Assembly (NCBI RefSeq): GCF_046591575.1
Contig: NZ_JBIQWA010000003.1
Location: 434,001-498,000, forward strand
DNA length: 64,000 nt
Direction: 5' to 3'
DNA from: Marivita sp046591575
GTDB taxonomy: Bacteria > Pseudomonadota > Alphaproteobacteria > Rhodobacterales > Rhodobacteraceae
Position 1 is the stretch's first letter; each line of letters opens with the position of its first letter. The position numbers and the translations under genes are program-made. The notes below the pieces were generated by a model. It saw only the letters and a program-made list of their open reading frames with translations. It did not search any database and was not told the DNA's origin. Of this stretch, positions 1 through 8,503 are shown piece after piece.

Positions 1-18
1 GCCCGCCCCGTATTCAGT

Positions 19-165
19 TCACTTGTATTTGCCGGTGTGTTTGGGTTCGTAGCTAATCGGCTCTGGGTCGATAACCACAAACTCTTCTTCGGCCTGTTGC
101 TGGGCGCACGCTGAAAGCGCTGCCAAGAAACCGACCGCGGCAAGAAGCTTGATGCTCTTGGACAT
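19..165 (-). CDS. Small lipoprotein, 48 aa, of the propionyl-CoA carboxylase locus
   Basis: A 48-residue protein begins MSKSIKLLAAVGFLAALSAC, a signal peptide ending in a lipobox (LSAC), so it should be lipidated and anchored in the membrane. The mature part is Glu-rich and ends in a Tyr/Lys-rich tail (HTGKYK). The start is preceded by AGGAGA at good spacing. From memory, roseobacters keep a nearly identical short lipoprotein between pccB and pccA, so pccA is probably just outside the left edge of the window. Its role is unknown. It is easily missed by gene callers because of its size. Confidence 0.8.
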   Translation of the reverse strand: MSKSIKLLAAVGFLAALSACAQQQAEEEFVVIDPEPISYEPKHTGKYK

Positions 166-379
166 CTTGTTCTCCTGTCAGGTTCAAAGGACCCAACAAG
201 ACCTGATGGCCCTGCCTGTCCTCGGTTCGAGGTAGTGACTGCTTGGGTGCAGTCGCACCAAGGATAACGTGACTCCGGTGCAAAAAGATATCCACAGCCT
301 GACAGATGAGCGGGTTGTGTCTCAAAAGACTCAACCCCGCCCTGCAACCGCAAGCGACCCCCAAGATATTGTGCAGACA

Positions 380-1105
380 TCAGAAAAACTCCAAGATGCA
401 GGTCTCGTTTTCGACACGATAGGCCTCGAAAAACTGGATGACATCGGGATTGGCCTCGCCAAAGGCGATTTCGGACTGGCTGAATGAAATCACGATCTGC
501 TGCGGCTGTGGGTCGCTCTCGGCCAGCTGCGGCAATGCAAATGTCTCGCATAAATGCTGCATATCGCCCTCCACATCCTCATACGCGCGCCCCTCCTGCC
601 CGATCTCTGGCGCAATAAACCGAAAGCGATGGATCGGCCCGTCACCGGGCTGATCCGAAAGCATTTCATGGAAACTCACAGCCTGGCCCGACGGCACCTC
701 AAGCGGCGCTTCGGCAAAGACCGACCCAGCAAAAAAAAACAGTGCAACGACGTAGGGTGCGTGCTTGCCCGCACCGGCCCATTTCAGCCAACGCGACCGC
801 GCTTTGGGGTTGTTCAGCACATCCTCCAACCGCGCCCGCACTGACGCGGACTGGCTCGATGCAGGCACCCGCCCCCCCGCTGTCACGCGCAGCCCGTCTG
901 CCAGACGGTCCACCCGCACAACGGGCGAAAACCCCCGCACGTTCTGCAACGCCCGCCACAGATCCTGACGCACCTGCCGCGCCAGACGCCCCGCATCACA
1001 GATCGGAAAATCTGCCACTGCCGACACATCAAAGCGCGCAGGCAAATGCCGGGCCAAAACCAACCCGTCCGCATCGCGCAACATATGCCAGCCGTTCCGT
1101 GCCAT
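380..1105 (-). CDS. Fused conserved hypothetical + DUF6497-like protein
   Basis: The frame encodes 241 aa in two unlike halves. Residues 1 to about 95 look like a short soluble protein (MARNGWHML start; a TTG three codons upstream is an alternative). Residues about 110 to 241 look like a DUF6497-type secreted protein: a hydrophobic stretch VVALFFFAGSVFA reads as a signal peptide with an Ala cleavage site, followed by a domain ending CILEFF. In relatives, as I recall, these are two separate genes between pccB and the small lipoprotein. Here they share one frame, and the join carries a copy of a 13-bp repeat and a run of nine A/T pairs. A real fusion, readthrough, or a frameshift at the homopolymer are all possible. 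Function is unknown; the name 'acetolactate synthase' sometimes given to this family is not supported. Confidence 0.55.
   Translation of the reverse strand: MARNGWHMLRDADGLVLARHLPARFDVSAVADFPICDAGRLARQVRQDLWRALQNVRGFSPVVRVDRLADGLRVTAGGRVPASSQSASVRARLEDVLNNPKARSRWLKWAGAGKHAPYVVALFFFAGSVFAEAPLEVPSGQAVSFHEMLSDQPGDGPIHRFRFIAPEIGQEGRAYEDVEGDMQHLCETFALPQLAESDPQPQQIVISFSQSEIAFGEANPDVIQFFEAYRVENETCILEFF
751..770. repeat. Copy 1 of CGTAGGGTGCGTG repeat, inside the fused gene
   Basis: CGTAGGGTGCGTG at 751-763 matches exactly the sequence at 1117-1129. Here the following bases (cttgcccgcacc) give an imperfect hairpin arm GGTGCG/CGCACC. The copy falls at the junction of the two halves of the fused gene, where an intergenic repeat would be expected if the genes were once separate. 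Confidence 0.5.
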
Positions 1106-1116
1106 CAGGTCCAATC

Positions 1117-1141
1117 CGTAGGGTGCGTGATTTCACGCACC
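1117..1141. repeat. Copy 2 of CGTAGGGTGCGTG repeat, palindromic
   Basis: CGTAGGGTGCGTG is followed by a complementary arm: GGTGCGTGA-TT-TCACGCACC is a near-perfect inverted repeat between pccB and the fused gene. It resembles a REP-like element and may end pccB transcription or stabilise mRNA. No T-run follows. Confidence 0.55.
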
Positions 1142-1148
1142 GCGCCCC

Positions 1149-2681
1149 TTAAAGCGGAATATTGTCGTGTTTCTTCCACGGCATCTCTTGGCTCTTTGAC
1201 CGCAACGCCGCAAAGGCCCGCGCGACCCGTTTGCGTGTGCTGTGTGGTTGGATCACCTCGTCGATGAAGCCACGTTCTGCCGCCACAAACGGGTTGGCGA
1301 ACCGGTCTTCGTACTCGGCTGTATGGGCTGCGATTTTGTCCGGGTCGCCAAGGTCAGCGCGATGGATGATCTCGGTCGCGCCCTTGGCCCCCATCACGGC
1401 GATTTCCGAGGTGGGCCAGGCATAGTTCACATCCGCCCGCAGATGTTTGGACGCCATCACCACATAGGCCCCGCCATAGGATTTGCGGGTGATCACTGTC
1501 ACCTTTGGCACCGTGGCCTCGCCATACGCAAACAGCAGTTTCGCGCCGTGCTTGATCACGCCGTTATATTCCTGACTGGTCCCCGGCAGGAAGCCCGGCA
1601 CGTCCACCAGCGTCAGGATCGGGATCGAGAAGCAGTCGCAGAACCGCACAAACCGCGCGGCCTTGCGGGCGCTGTCAATGTCCAGAACACCCGCCAGAAC
1701 CATCGGCTGATTGGCAACAACCCCAACGGTCTGCCCTTCCAGACGGATGAATCCGGTGATGATGTTCTTCGCGAAGTCTTCCTGAATTTCGTAAAAATCG
1801 GACTCATCCGCGATCTTGTGGATGAGTTCCTTCATATCGTAAGGCGTATTGGCGTTTGCCGGAACCAGCGTATCCAGGGACGATTCAACCCGGTCCACAT
1901 CATCAAAAAACGGCCGCGTCGGCGCGGGCTGGCGGTTGTTGAGCGGCAGGAAGTCCACCAGACGGCGCACCTCGGCCAGCGCCTCAACGTCATTCTCGAA
2001 CGCGCCATCGGCGACCGAGGACTTCTTGGTATGGGTCGACGCCCCACCCAATTCCTCCGCCGTCACCTGTTCGTTGGTGACGGTCTTCACCACATCCGGG
2101 CCGGTGACGAACATATAGCTGCTGTCCTTCACCATGAAGATGAAGTCCGTCATCGCAGGCGAATAGACCGCCCCGCCCGCACACGGCCCCATGATCACGC
2201 TGATCTGCGGCACGACGCCGGATGCCATGATGTTGCGCTGGAACACCTCGCCATAGCCCGCAAGGCTGTCCACGCCTTCCTGAATGCGCGCGCCACCGGA
2301 ATCGTTGATCCCGATCACCGGCGCGCCGTTCTGCATCGCCATGTCCATGATCTTGCAAATCTTCATCGCGTGGGTCGCGGACACCGATCCGCCCAGCACG
2401 GTGAAATCCTGAGAGAAGACATAAACCATCCGCCCGTTGATCGTGCCCCAGCCGGTAACAACCCCGTCGCCTGCCGGCCGGTTCTTCTCCATGCCAAAGT
2501 CGGTGCAGCGGTGGGTGACGAACATATCGTATTCTTCAAAGCTGCCCTCATCGAGCAGAAGCTCGACCCGTTCCCGCGCCGTCAGCTTGCCGCGCCCGTG
2601 CTGCGCGTCGATGCGTTTCTGACCGCCCCCAAGGCGCGCATCGGCGCGGCGAATTTCCAGCTCTTGCAGAATATCTTTCAT
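1149..2681 (-). CDS. pccB: Propionyl-CoA carboxylase beta chain (acyl-CoA carboxylase carboxyltransferase)
   Basis: The 510-aa protein is full length for the biotin-dependent carboxyltransferase subunit that transfers CO2 from carboxybiotin to propionyl-CoA, giving methylmalonyl-CoA. The N-terminal region has the typical ARERVELLLDEGSFEEYDMF segment, then GDGVVTGWGTINGR, GGSVSATHAMK and the glycine-rich DSGGARIQEGVDSLAGYGE acyl-CoA binding region. The C-terminal half has the VDVPGFLPGTSQEYNGVIKH and SYGGAYVVMASK motifs. I chose the ATG at 2681 (MKDILQELE) because AAAGGGACGG precedes it; the longer frame to 2828 runs through the regulatory region. Two PccR-like boxes lie 64-117 bp upstream, which together with the neighbouring pccR supports propionyl-CoA as substrate. 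Confidence 0.95.
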   Translation of the reverse strand: MKDILQELEIRRADARLGGGQKRIDAQHGRGKLTARERVELLLDEGSFEEYDMFVTHRCTDFGMEKNRPAGDGVVTGWGTINGRMVYVFSQDFTVLGGSVSATHAMKICKIMDMAMQNGAPVIGINDSGGARIQEGVDSLAGYGEVFQRNIMASGVVPQISVIMGPCAGGAVYSPAMTDFIFMVKDSSYMFVTGPDVVKTVTNEQVTAEELGGASTHTKKSSVADGAFENDVEALAEVRRLVDFLPLNNRQPAPTRPFFDDVDRVESSLDTLVPANANTPYDMKELIHKIADESDFYEIQEDFAKNIITGFIRLEGQTVGVVANQPMVLAGVLDIDSARKAARFVRFCDCFSIPILTLVDVPGFLPGTSQEYNGVIKHGAKLLFAYGEATVPKVTVITRKSYGGAYVVMASKHLRADVNYAWPTSEIAVMGAKGATEIIHRADLGDPDKIAAHTAEYEDRFANPFVAAERGFIDEVIQPHSTRKRVARAFAALRSKSQEMPWKKHDNIPL

Positions 2682-2744
2682 GGACCGTCCCTTTTTCGCT
2701 TTGCGCGACCATACTGCGCTGCGGCATTGCCTCAAGAGTAAATC

Positions 2745-2758
2745 AGCAAATTTGCAAA
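2745..2758. promoter_or_regulatory. Candidate PccR operator 1 (AGCAAATTTGCAAA)
   Basis: AGCAAATTTGCAAA lies in the divergent region between pccB and the exporter gene. It contains TTTGCAAA, the half motif I recall being reported for PccR of Rhodobacter sphaeroides. A second copy starts exactly 40 bp away, about four helical turns. Confidence 0.65.
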
Positions 2759-2784
2759 CCGTGCATATCACCCTGTCTGCAATA

Positions 2785-2798
2785 TGCAAATTTGCAAA
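2785..2798. promoter_or_regulatory. Candidate PccR operator 2 (TGCAAATTTGCAAA)
   Basis: TGCAAATTTGCAAA, preceded by a partial copy (TGCAATATGCAAA). It is 59-72 bp upstream of the exporter start and 104-117 bp upstream of pccB, so it could serve either promoter. Confidence 0.65.
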
Positions 2799-2856
2799 AT
2801 GCACCGCTACGCCAACGAATATGGACATTTCTCAAACACAGGCGTAGCGACATAGC

Positions 2857-4083
2857 ATGAGCTACGCCGCAAAGGTCCGATTTCTGGACCGCGCCACGCC
2901 ACCGCATATTGTCACATTGATCCTGCTTGCGGGTCTTTCGGCGTTGGTGATGAACATCTTTCTGCCGTCCCTGCCAAACATGGCCGCGCATTTCCAGACC
3001 GATTACAGCATCATGCAGCTGTCTGTCGCGGTGTATCTGGGTGTGAACGCGGTGCTGCAATTGGTGATCGGGCCAATCTCGGACAAGATGGGCCGCCGTC
3101 CAGTGATCCTTTGGGGGATCGCCGGGTTTTGCGCCGCCACCTTGGGCTGCATCTATGCACCCAGCATCGGGTGGTTCCTGTTTTTCCGCATGACCCAGGC
3201 TGTGATTGTGACCGCAATGGTGCTCAGCCGTGCGGTGGTGCGCGATTGCGTGCCGCAAGATCAGGCCGCGTCGATGATCGGCTATGTGACCATGGGCATG
3301 GCGGTGGTGCCGATGATCGGCCCAGCCTTCGGCGGTGTTCTGGATCAGGCCTTTGGCTGGCAGTCGAATTTCTGGCTGCTGTTCATCCTTGGCGTTGGCC
3401 TTTACTGGCTGACCTGGTCCGACCTTGGCGAAACCGCCGCGACCAGCGGCCTGACATTAGGGGCGCAGTTCAAGCAATATCCCGAACTTCTGACCAGCCC
3501 ACGGTTTTGGGGCTACGCGCTGGCCTCCGGCCTCGCTTCGGGCGCGTTCTTTGCCTATCTTGGCGGCGCGCCGTTTGTTGGCACCGAGGTGTTCGGAATG
3601 TCGCCCGCCACGCTTGGCTTTTTCTTCGGAGCCCCGGCCATCGGATATTTCGCAGGCAATTTCGTTTCGGGCCGCTATTCCGCGCGGATCGGCGTGAACC
3701 GCATGGTCTATATCGGCTCCTTGATCAACGGCACCGGAATTTCGCTGTCGATCCTCGTGTTCTGGCTGGGGCTTGGCACTCAGTGGACGTTTTTCGGCTT
3801 CATGACCTTTGTCGGCCTTGGCAACGGCATGATCATCCCGAACGCCACAGCAGGCATGCTGTCGGTGCGCCCGCATCTGGCCGGGACAGCCTCTGGGCTG
3901 GGCGGGGCAATCATGCTGGGGGGCGGTGCCGCGTTGTCGGCGCTGGCGGGTGTTCTGCTGGTGCCGGGCTCTGGCCCGTGGCCGCTGCTGTGGATCATGC
4001 TGGCCACCGCCCTGGGGGCAATCATTGCGATCCGGTTTGTCATCTGGCGCGCGGCCCGGCTGGCAGGGCTGGACAGCGGCTGA
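2857..4083 (+). CDS. Bcr/CflA family multidrug efflux MFS transporter
   Basis: A 408-aa integral membrane protein with about 12 hydrophobic segments. The loop after TM2 holds the MFS signature GPISDKMGRRPVILWG, and the segment RAVVRDCVPQDQAASMIGYV is typical of the Bcr/CflA drug:H+ antiporter family. It would export small molecules from the cytoplasm; the substrate cannot be told from sequence. It is divergent from pccB, lies 49 bp upstream of pccR, and has the PccR-like boxes in its promoter region. It may therefore respond to acyl-CoA levels, for example by exporting an organic acid, though that is inference. Confidence 0.85.
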   Translation: MSYAAKVRFLDRATPPHIVTLILLAGLSALVMNIFLPSLPNMAAHFQTDYSIMQLSVAVYLGVNAVLQLVIGPISDKMGRRPVILWGIAGFCAATLGCIYAPSIGWFLFFRMTQAVIVTAMVLSRAVVRDCVPQDQAASMIGYVTMGMAVVPMIGPAFGGVLDQAFGWQSNFWLLFILGVGLYWLTWSDLGETAATSGLTLGAQFKQYPELLTSPRFWGYALASGLASGAFFAYLGGAPFVGTEVFGMSPATLGFFFGAPAIGYFAGNFVSGRYSARIGVNRMVYIGSLINGTGISLSILVFWLGLGTQWTFFGFMTFVGLGNGMIIPNATAGMLSVRPHLAGTASGLGGAIMLGGGAALSALAGVLLVPGSGPWPLLWIMLATALGAIIAIRFVIWRAARLAGLDSG

Positions 4084-4087
4084 CGGA

Positions 4088-4124
4088 TTTGCAAACTCGG
4101 CACCCAAAGCTGCAAACTTGCAAA
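4088..4124. promoter_or_regulatory. Candidate PccR autoregulatory boxes
   Basis: TTTGCAAA at 4088-4095 and TGCAAACTTGCAAA at 4111-4124 lie directly before the pccR start at 4133. They match the boxes in the pccB promoter and suggest autoregulation. Confidence 0.6.
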
Positions 4125-4132
4125 GGGATGTC

Positions 4133-5530
4133 ATGGCGACCCAAAAACTCTATGCCGGTGCCAAGCTGCGCGAAATCCGCACCCGGCTTGGCATCACCCA
4201 GCGCGATTTTTCCACCAAGATGGGCGTGTCCCTGCCCTATCTCAACCAGATGGAAAACAACAAGCGCCCGCTCTCCACCACGGTGGTGCTGGCGCTGGCG
4301 CAGGAGTTTGGCGTTGATGTTACCGAGCTGGGTCAGGGCGATGCCGAGAGGATGATCTCGGATATGCGCGAAGCGCTGGCCGATCCGGTCTTTGCCGATG
4401 CCGCGCCGCCGGTGGCCGATCTGCGGCTAACGGCCTCGAACGCGCCGGGTCTTGCGCGGGCGTTTCTTGAACTGCACCGCGCGTATCGGCAGACCCATGA
4501 ACGTCTGGCCTCTCTGGATGAGGCCCTGGGCCGCGAGGGCGCGCAATTGCAGCCAAGCCCCTGGGAAGAGGTGCGCGATTTCTTTCACTATTGCGACAAC
4601 TATATCGACGCCGTCGACCGCGCGGCAGAGCGCGTGGCCACGAAACTCACCGGCTCTGACCGGGTGCGCGCCGCGATCCGGGGACTTGAGTCAGAAGGGC
4701 TGCATGTGCGCTTTGCCAACACCGCCGATCTGCGCCGGTTCGACGCGTTGCGACAGGAACTGACCCTGTCTTCTTTGGCGGCACCGGAAACCCAGACCTT
4801 TCAGATGATGCTGCAACTGGCGCTGGCCCGGCATGGCAAGCTGCTGGATGCGACGCTTGATCTGGCGCGGTTCCAATCCGACGCCGCCCGCGACATCGCG
4901 CGGCTGGGGCTGGCCAATTACTTTGCCGGGGCGGCGGTCATGCCTTACGGGCAATTCCTGCAAGCCGCCCAGGACACGCGGCACGATCTGGAACTGATGG
5001 CGCGACGGTTTGGGGCCTCGATCGAGCAGGTGGCGCACCGTCTGTCCACCCTGCAACGGCCCGGGGCCAAAGGGATTCCGTTCTTCTTTGTCCGCGTCGA
5101 TCAGGCGGGCACGATCACCAAGCGCCATTCGGCCACGCGGCTGCAATTTGCGCGTTTCGGCGGGGCCTGTCCACTGTGGAACGTGCATCGCGCGTTTGAA
5201 ACGCCGGGGCGGTTCCTGCGGCAATTGGCCGAAACACCCGACGGGGTGCGCTATATTTCCCTTGCGCGCGATGTGTCAAAAACCGGCGGTCATTTCGGCG
5301 CACCAGTGCGGCGCTATGCGATTGCGCTGGGATGTGAGGTGAAACATGCCAGCGCACTGGTCTATGCCGATGGTCTGGATCTGAGCCGTGACGGTGCCTT
5401 TGAACCTATCGGCATTTCCTGCCGCATCTGCGAGCGGTCCAATTGCCACCAACGCTCGGTCCCGCCGCTGGAACGCAAATTGACGATCCAGACGCATCGG
5501 CGGGGCATTCTGCCTTATGAGTTGAACTGA
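4133..5530 (+). CDS. pccR: Short-chain fatty acyl-CoA regulator, ScfR family (PccR)
   Basis: A 465-aa regulator. Residues about 8-65 form an XRE-type helix-turn-helix (KLREIRTRLGITQRDFSTKM). A long middle region and an IrrE/ImmA-like segment (LGLANYFAGAAVMPYGQFL) follow, without an HExxH zinc motif. The C-terminal ScfR domain carries conserved cysteines (GGACPLW; SCRICERSNC). In Rhodobacter sphaeroides the homologue PccR activates pccB when propionyl-CoA is present. Its position near pccB and repeated TTTGCAAA-type boxes before both genes support the same job here. The ATG at 4133 is chosen because an upstream extension would read through the boxes and the end of the exporter gene. Confidence 0.9.
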   Translation: MATQKLYAGAKLREIRTRLGITQRDFSTKMGVSLPYLNQMENNKRPLSTTVVLALAQEFGVDVTELGQGDAERMISDMREALADPVFADAAPPVADLRLTASNAPGLARAFLELHRAYRQTHERLASLDEALGREGAQLQPSPWEEVRDFFHYCDNYIDAVDRAAERVATKLTGSDRVRAAIRGLESEGLHVRFANTADLRRFDALRQELTLSSLAAPETQTFQMMLQLALARHGKLLDATLDLARFQSDAARDIARLGLANYFAGAAVMPYGQFLQAAQDTRHDLELMARRFGASIEQVAHRLSTLQRPGAKGIPFFFVRVDQAGTITKRHSATRLQFARFGGACPLWNVHRAFETPGRFLRQLAETPDGVRYISLARDVSKTGGHFGAPVRRYAIALGCEVKHASALVYADGLDLSRDGAFEPIGISCRICERSNCHQRSVPPLERKLTIQTHRRGILPYELN

Positions 5531-5607
5531 CGCATGCTGCGTTGAGGTATCGGGATGTTTCCGATGCCGGAAACATATGAGGCGCTGCCTCAAACTCCGA
5601 GGTATTT

Positions 5608-6231
5608 TCAGCCCAAAGAAGCCATATCCTGCGCGACAGGCCAGCGCTGCGCCAGGTTTGCCATCAGGGCGCGATCTGTGTCATCACAGGGGCCCTTTGC
5701 CGAGGGGCGGAACCGCAGGCGGAAACTGTGCAGAACATCATCATGCGGCACATCTGCGGTGTAGCCGAACCGGCGGGCGTTTTCGTCAAAGCAGCCCGAT
5801 CCCTTGGCCTCTGGCCAGATCGACAGGCCCTGTCGCGCCAAGCGTTGCCAATCAAACCGCGCGCCGGGGTCGATTTTGCGACCGGGGGCCATATCGGAAT
5901 GACCGATCACACGGTCCGGCGGAATGGCGTGGCGGTTCAGAATATCAGCAAGCAGCGCATCCAGCGCATCCATCTGGCGGGCGGCGAATGGGGTAAAGCC
6001 GGTGTTTGAGATCTCGATCCCGATCGAGCGCGAATTGACATCGGTCACATCGCCCCATCGCCCCGCCCCGGCATGCCAGGCGCGATCGGCCTCATCGACC
6101 AGATGCCAGACCGTGCCGTCCGGGGCGAGCACGTAATGGGCCGAGACCTGGGCCTCGGGGGTGCAGAGCCAGTCGCGCGCTTTGGCCGCGCAGTCCATCG
6201 CGGTGTAATGCAGCACCACCATATCCGGCAC
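5608..6231 (-). CDS. N-acetylmuramoyl-L-alanine amidase (AmpD-like)
   Basis: An amidase_2 family zinc enzyme that cleaves the MurNAc-L-Ala bond of peptidoglycan fragments. The zinc ligands are visible: His in VVLHYTAM, and His plus Asp in IGHSDMAPGRKIDPGARFDW. No signal peptide is present, so it is probably cytosolic and acts on recycled muropeptides. The called start is a GTG at 6231. However, the upstream frame reads LTPLWHPSPNCGPRRNGAVPD, and WHPSPNxGPRR is, as I recall, the normal N-terminus of roseobacter homologues. Translation may begin at a CTG at 6285 that overlaps the stop of the preceding gene. Confidence 0.85.
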   Translation of the reverse strand: MPDMVVLHYTAMDCAAKARDWLCTPEAQVSAHYVLAPDGTVWHLVDEADRAWHAGAGRWGDVTDVNSRSIGIEISNTGFTPFAARQMDALDALLADILNRHAIPPDRVIGHSDMAPGRKIDPGARFDWQRLARQGLSIWPEAKGSGCFDENARRFGYTADVPHDDVLHSFRLRFRPSAKGPCDDTDRALMANLAQRWPVAQDMASLG

Positions 6232-6281
6232 GGCACCATTGCGGCGTGGGCCGCAATTGGGTGATGGGTGCCAGAGAGGCG

Positions 6282-6989
6282 TCAGTTGCGCACCGCACGG
6301 AACGGTGCCGGATCCCAGCCACAGGCAAAGCCGTCGCCATCGGGATCAAGCGTCTGCCGGTCGCGTTCTGGCCCACCAGCGGCCAAAAACGCCTCTTGCG
6401 CCAGATCAGAGGACGTGAAGGCGGCACAGGCGCGTTGATGGCGGGCTTCGGAGGCAAAAGCGGACCGCCGATAGATTGGCGCGCCTTTGGGGTTTGTGGT
6501 TTGCAGGGCGTAGGCCACGATGTTGGGGGTGTCACTGCCAGGACGTGTGGGCAGGGCTTCGGGGGCGATGACCTGATAGCGGGCGCGATTCTGCGCGATC
6601 AGCGCAGCGTCGCTTTCGATTGACCGCGAATTGGACACCGCGTCGAAATCATTTTCGCCCGACAGCCCGGCTTCGTTGCGCACGATTTGCGGCGCGGGGT
6701 TGCTGGGAGAGGCCTGCACCGGGTCGATCCCGGAATTGGCCGCGCGGGCGTCGCGTTGGGCTTGATCCTCGGGGCTGAGGGCCGAGAGCGGCGCGCCAGC
6801 TACGGTTGGGGGGGCACCGATGGTGGTTGGCCGGGCGCGGCCTTCGAGAACTGCATCGCGTTGCTGTTGGTAATTGTCATAGCGATCAAAGCCGACGCCC
6901 TGCGCGCTATCGGGGATTTCCGAAGTGCAGGCCGCCAGTGCAAGCAAAGCGGCCCCACTGGCCCATCTGCGAAAGGATGCTGGTTTCAT
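6282..6989 (-). CDS. Lipoprotein with Excalibur calcium-binding domain
   Basis: A 235-aa protein with an N-terminal lipoprotein signal (LLALAACTSE) and a C-terminal Excalibur domain, DPDGDGFACGWDPAPF, which is an EF-hand-like calcium loop with a conserved Cys. Another Cys lies in HQRACAAF. The middle is low-complexity and rich in Ala and Pro. The start at 6989 has AGGACAGGATT upstream. It sits in front of the amidase with a 3-4 bp overlap if the amidase uses the CTG start, so the two may be co-translated. A role at the cell envelope is likely but not shown. Confidence 0.8.
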   Translation of the reverse strand: MKPASFRRWASGAALLALAACTSEIPDSAQGVGFDRYDNYQQQRDAVLEGRARPTTIGAPPTVAGAPLSALSPEDQAQRDARAANSGIDPVQASPSNPAPQIVRNEAGLSGENDFDAVSNSRSIESDAALIAQNRARYQVIAPEALPTRPGSDTPNIVAYALQTTNPKGAPIYRRSAFASEARHQRACAAFTSSDLAQEAFLAAGGPERDRQTLDPDGDGFACGWDPAPFRAVRN

Positions 6990-7018
6990 AATCCTGTCCT
7001 GCCTGTTTTCGGCGCGGT

Positions 7019-8503
7019 TTACCACCATTTCGCAGGTTTTGCCACGAAGCCCGCAGCCTGTTCCAGCGCGTAAGCGGTATTTAGCAGGTCGCCCTCTTCC
7101 CACGGGCGGCCAATCAGTTGCAGCCCCAGCGGAAGACCATTCTTGTCGACACCGGCGGGAACCGAGATCCCCGGCAGGCCCGCCAGATTGACGGTCACGG
7201 TGAACACATCGTTGAGATACATCTCGACCGGGTCGGACACGTCTTTGCCCAGCTCAAACGCCGCAGAGGGGGTGGCCGGTGTCAGAATGGCATCGACGCC
7301 TTGTGCGAAGACATCTTCAAAGTCTTTCTTGATCAATGTCCGCACCTTGCGGGCGCGGTTGTAATAGGCGTCGTAGAAGCCGGCGGACAGCACATAGGTG
7401 CCCACCATCACGCGGCGCTGCACTTCGGGGCCAAAGCCTTCGGCGCGGGTTTTCTCGTACATCTCGGTGATGCCGTCGCCCTGCGCCAGCTTGGCCCGGT
7501 GGCCATACCGCACGCCGTCATAGCGCGCGAGGTTGGAAGACGCCTCGGCGGGCGCGATCACGTAATAGGCGGGCAGCGCGTATTTGGTGTGCGGCAGGGA
7601 GATATCTACGATCTTGGCCCCGGCCTCTTCGAGCATCTTGCGGCCCTCGGTCCAGAGCACCTCGATGGCGTCGGGCATGCCGTCCATGCGGTATTCGCGC
7701 GGGATGCCGATGGTTTTGCCTTTGATGTCGCCGGTCAGCATTGCTTCGAAATTCGGCACCGGCAGGTCCGCCGACGTGCTGTCTTTCGGGTCGTGCCCGC
7801 ACATCGCCTCTAACATGATGGCAGCGTCGCGCACGTCTTTCGTCATGGGCCCGGCCTGATCGAGGCTGGAGGCAAAGGCCACGATGCCCCAACGCGAACA
7901 GCGCCCGTAGGTTGGCTTGATCCCGGTGATGCCGGTAAAGGCCGCAGGCTGACGGATCGACCCGCCGGTGTCGGTGCCGGTGGCGCCAAGGCACAGGTCT
8001 GCCGCAACCGCGCTGGCCGAACCACCCGAGGACCCGCCGGGGGTCAACGCGGTGTCGTCATTGCCGCGCCGCCACGGGTTGACCGCATTGCCATAGGTCG
8101 AGGTCTCGTTCGACGAGCCCATGGCAAACTCGTCCATGTTGAGCTTGCCCAGCATCACCGCGCCCGCATCGAACAGCTGGCCCGAGACAGTGCTTTCGTA
8201 TTCCGGCTTGAACCCGTTGAGGATCGCGCTGGCGGCCTGGGACGGTACGCCTTTGGTGCAGAACAGATCCTTGATGCCCAGCGGGATGCCGCACAGGTCC
8301 GGCGCGTCGCCCGCCTTGATCCGGTCATCGGCAGACCGCGCCTGCCCCATCGCCACTTCGGGCGTTTTGTGAACGAATGCTCCCAATGCGTCGGCCGCGT
8401 CGATCGCTGTGAGACAGGCCTCGGTCAGCTCGACCGAGCTTACATCGCCAGCGCGCAAAGCGTCACGGGCTTCGGCGATTTTCAGTTTTGTCAGATCCGT
8501 CAT
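7019..8503 (-). CDS. gatA: Glutamyl/aspartyl-tRNA amidotransferase subunit A
   Basis: A 494-aa amidase-signature enzyme, the glutaminase subunit of GatCAB, which converts mischarged Glu-tRNA(Gln) (and possibly Asp-tRNA(Asn)) to the correct amidated form. The Lys-Ser-Ser triad is visible: Lys in GIPLGIKDLFC, the first Ser in TPGGSSGGSASAV, and the acyl Ser in GTDTGGSIRQPA. The ATG at 8503 overlaps the gatC stop by one base (TAATG), so the genes are translationally coupled. gatB is not in this window. Confidence 0.97.
   Translation of the reverse strand: MTDLTKLKIAEARDALRAGDVSSVELTEACLTAIDAADALGAFVHKTPEVAMGQARSADDRIKAGDAPDLCGIPLGIKDLFCTKGVPSQAASAILNGFKPEYESTVSGQLFDAGAVMLGKLNMDEFAMGSSNETSTYGNAVNPWRRGNDDTALTPGGSSGGSASAVAADLCLGATGTDTGGSIRQPAAFTGITGIKPTYGRCSRWGIVAFASSLDQAGPMTKDVRDAAIMLEAMCGHDPKDSTSADLPVPNFEAMLTGDIKGKTIGIPREYRMDGMPDAIEVLWTEGRKMLEEAGAKIVDISLPHTKYALPAYYVIAPAEASSNLARYDGVRYGHRAKLAQGDGITEMYEKTRAEGFGPEVQRRVMVGTYVLSAGFYDAYYNRARKVRTLIKKDFEDVFAQGVDAILTPATPSAAFELGKDVSDPVEMYLNDVFTVTVNLAGLPGISVPAGVDKNGLPLGLQLIGRPWEEGDLLNTAYALEQAAGFVAKPAKWW

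Noticed and set aside
1242..2741. Plus-strand 499-aa frame opposite pccB
   Set aside because: Its His/Arg-rich composition is the antisense of pccB, whose conserved motifs prove the minus strand is coding.
3111..4355. Second plus-strand frame across the exporter and pccR
   Set aside because: It is out of frame with both recognised genes and lacks membrane segments or HTH.
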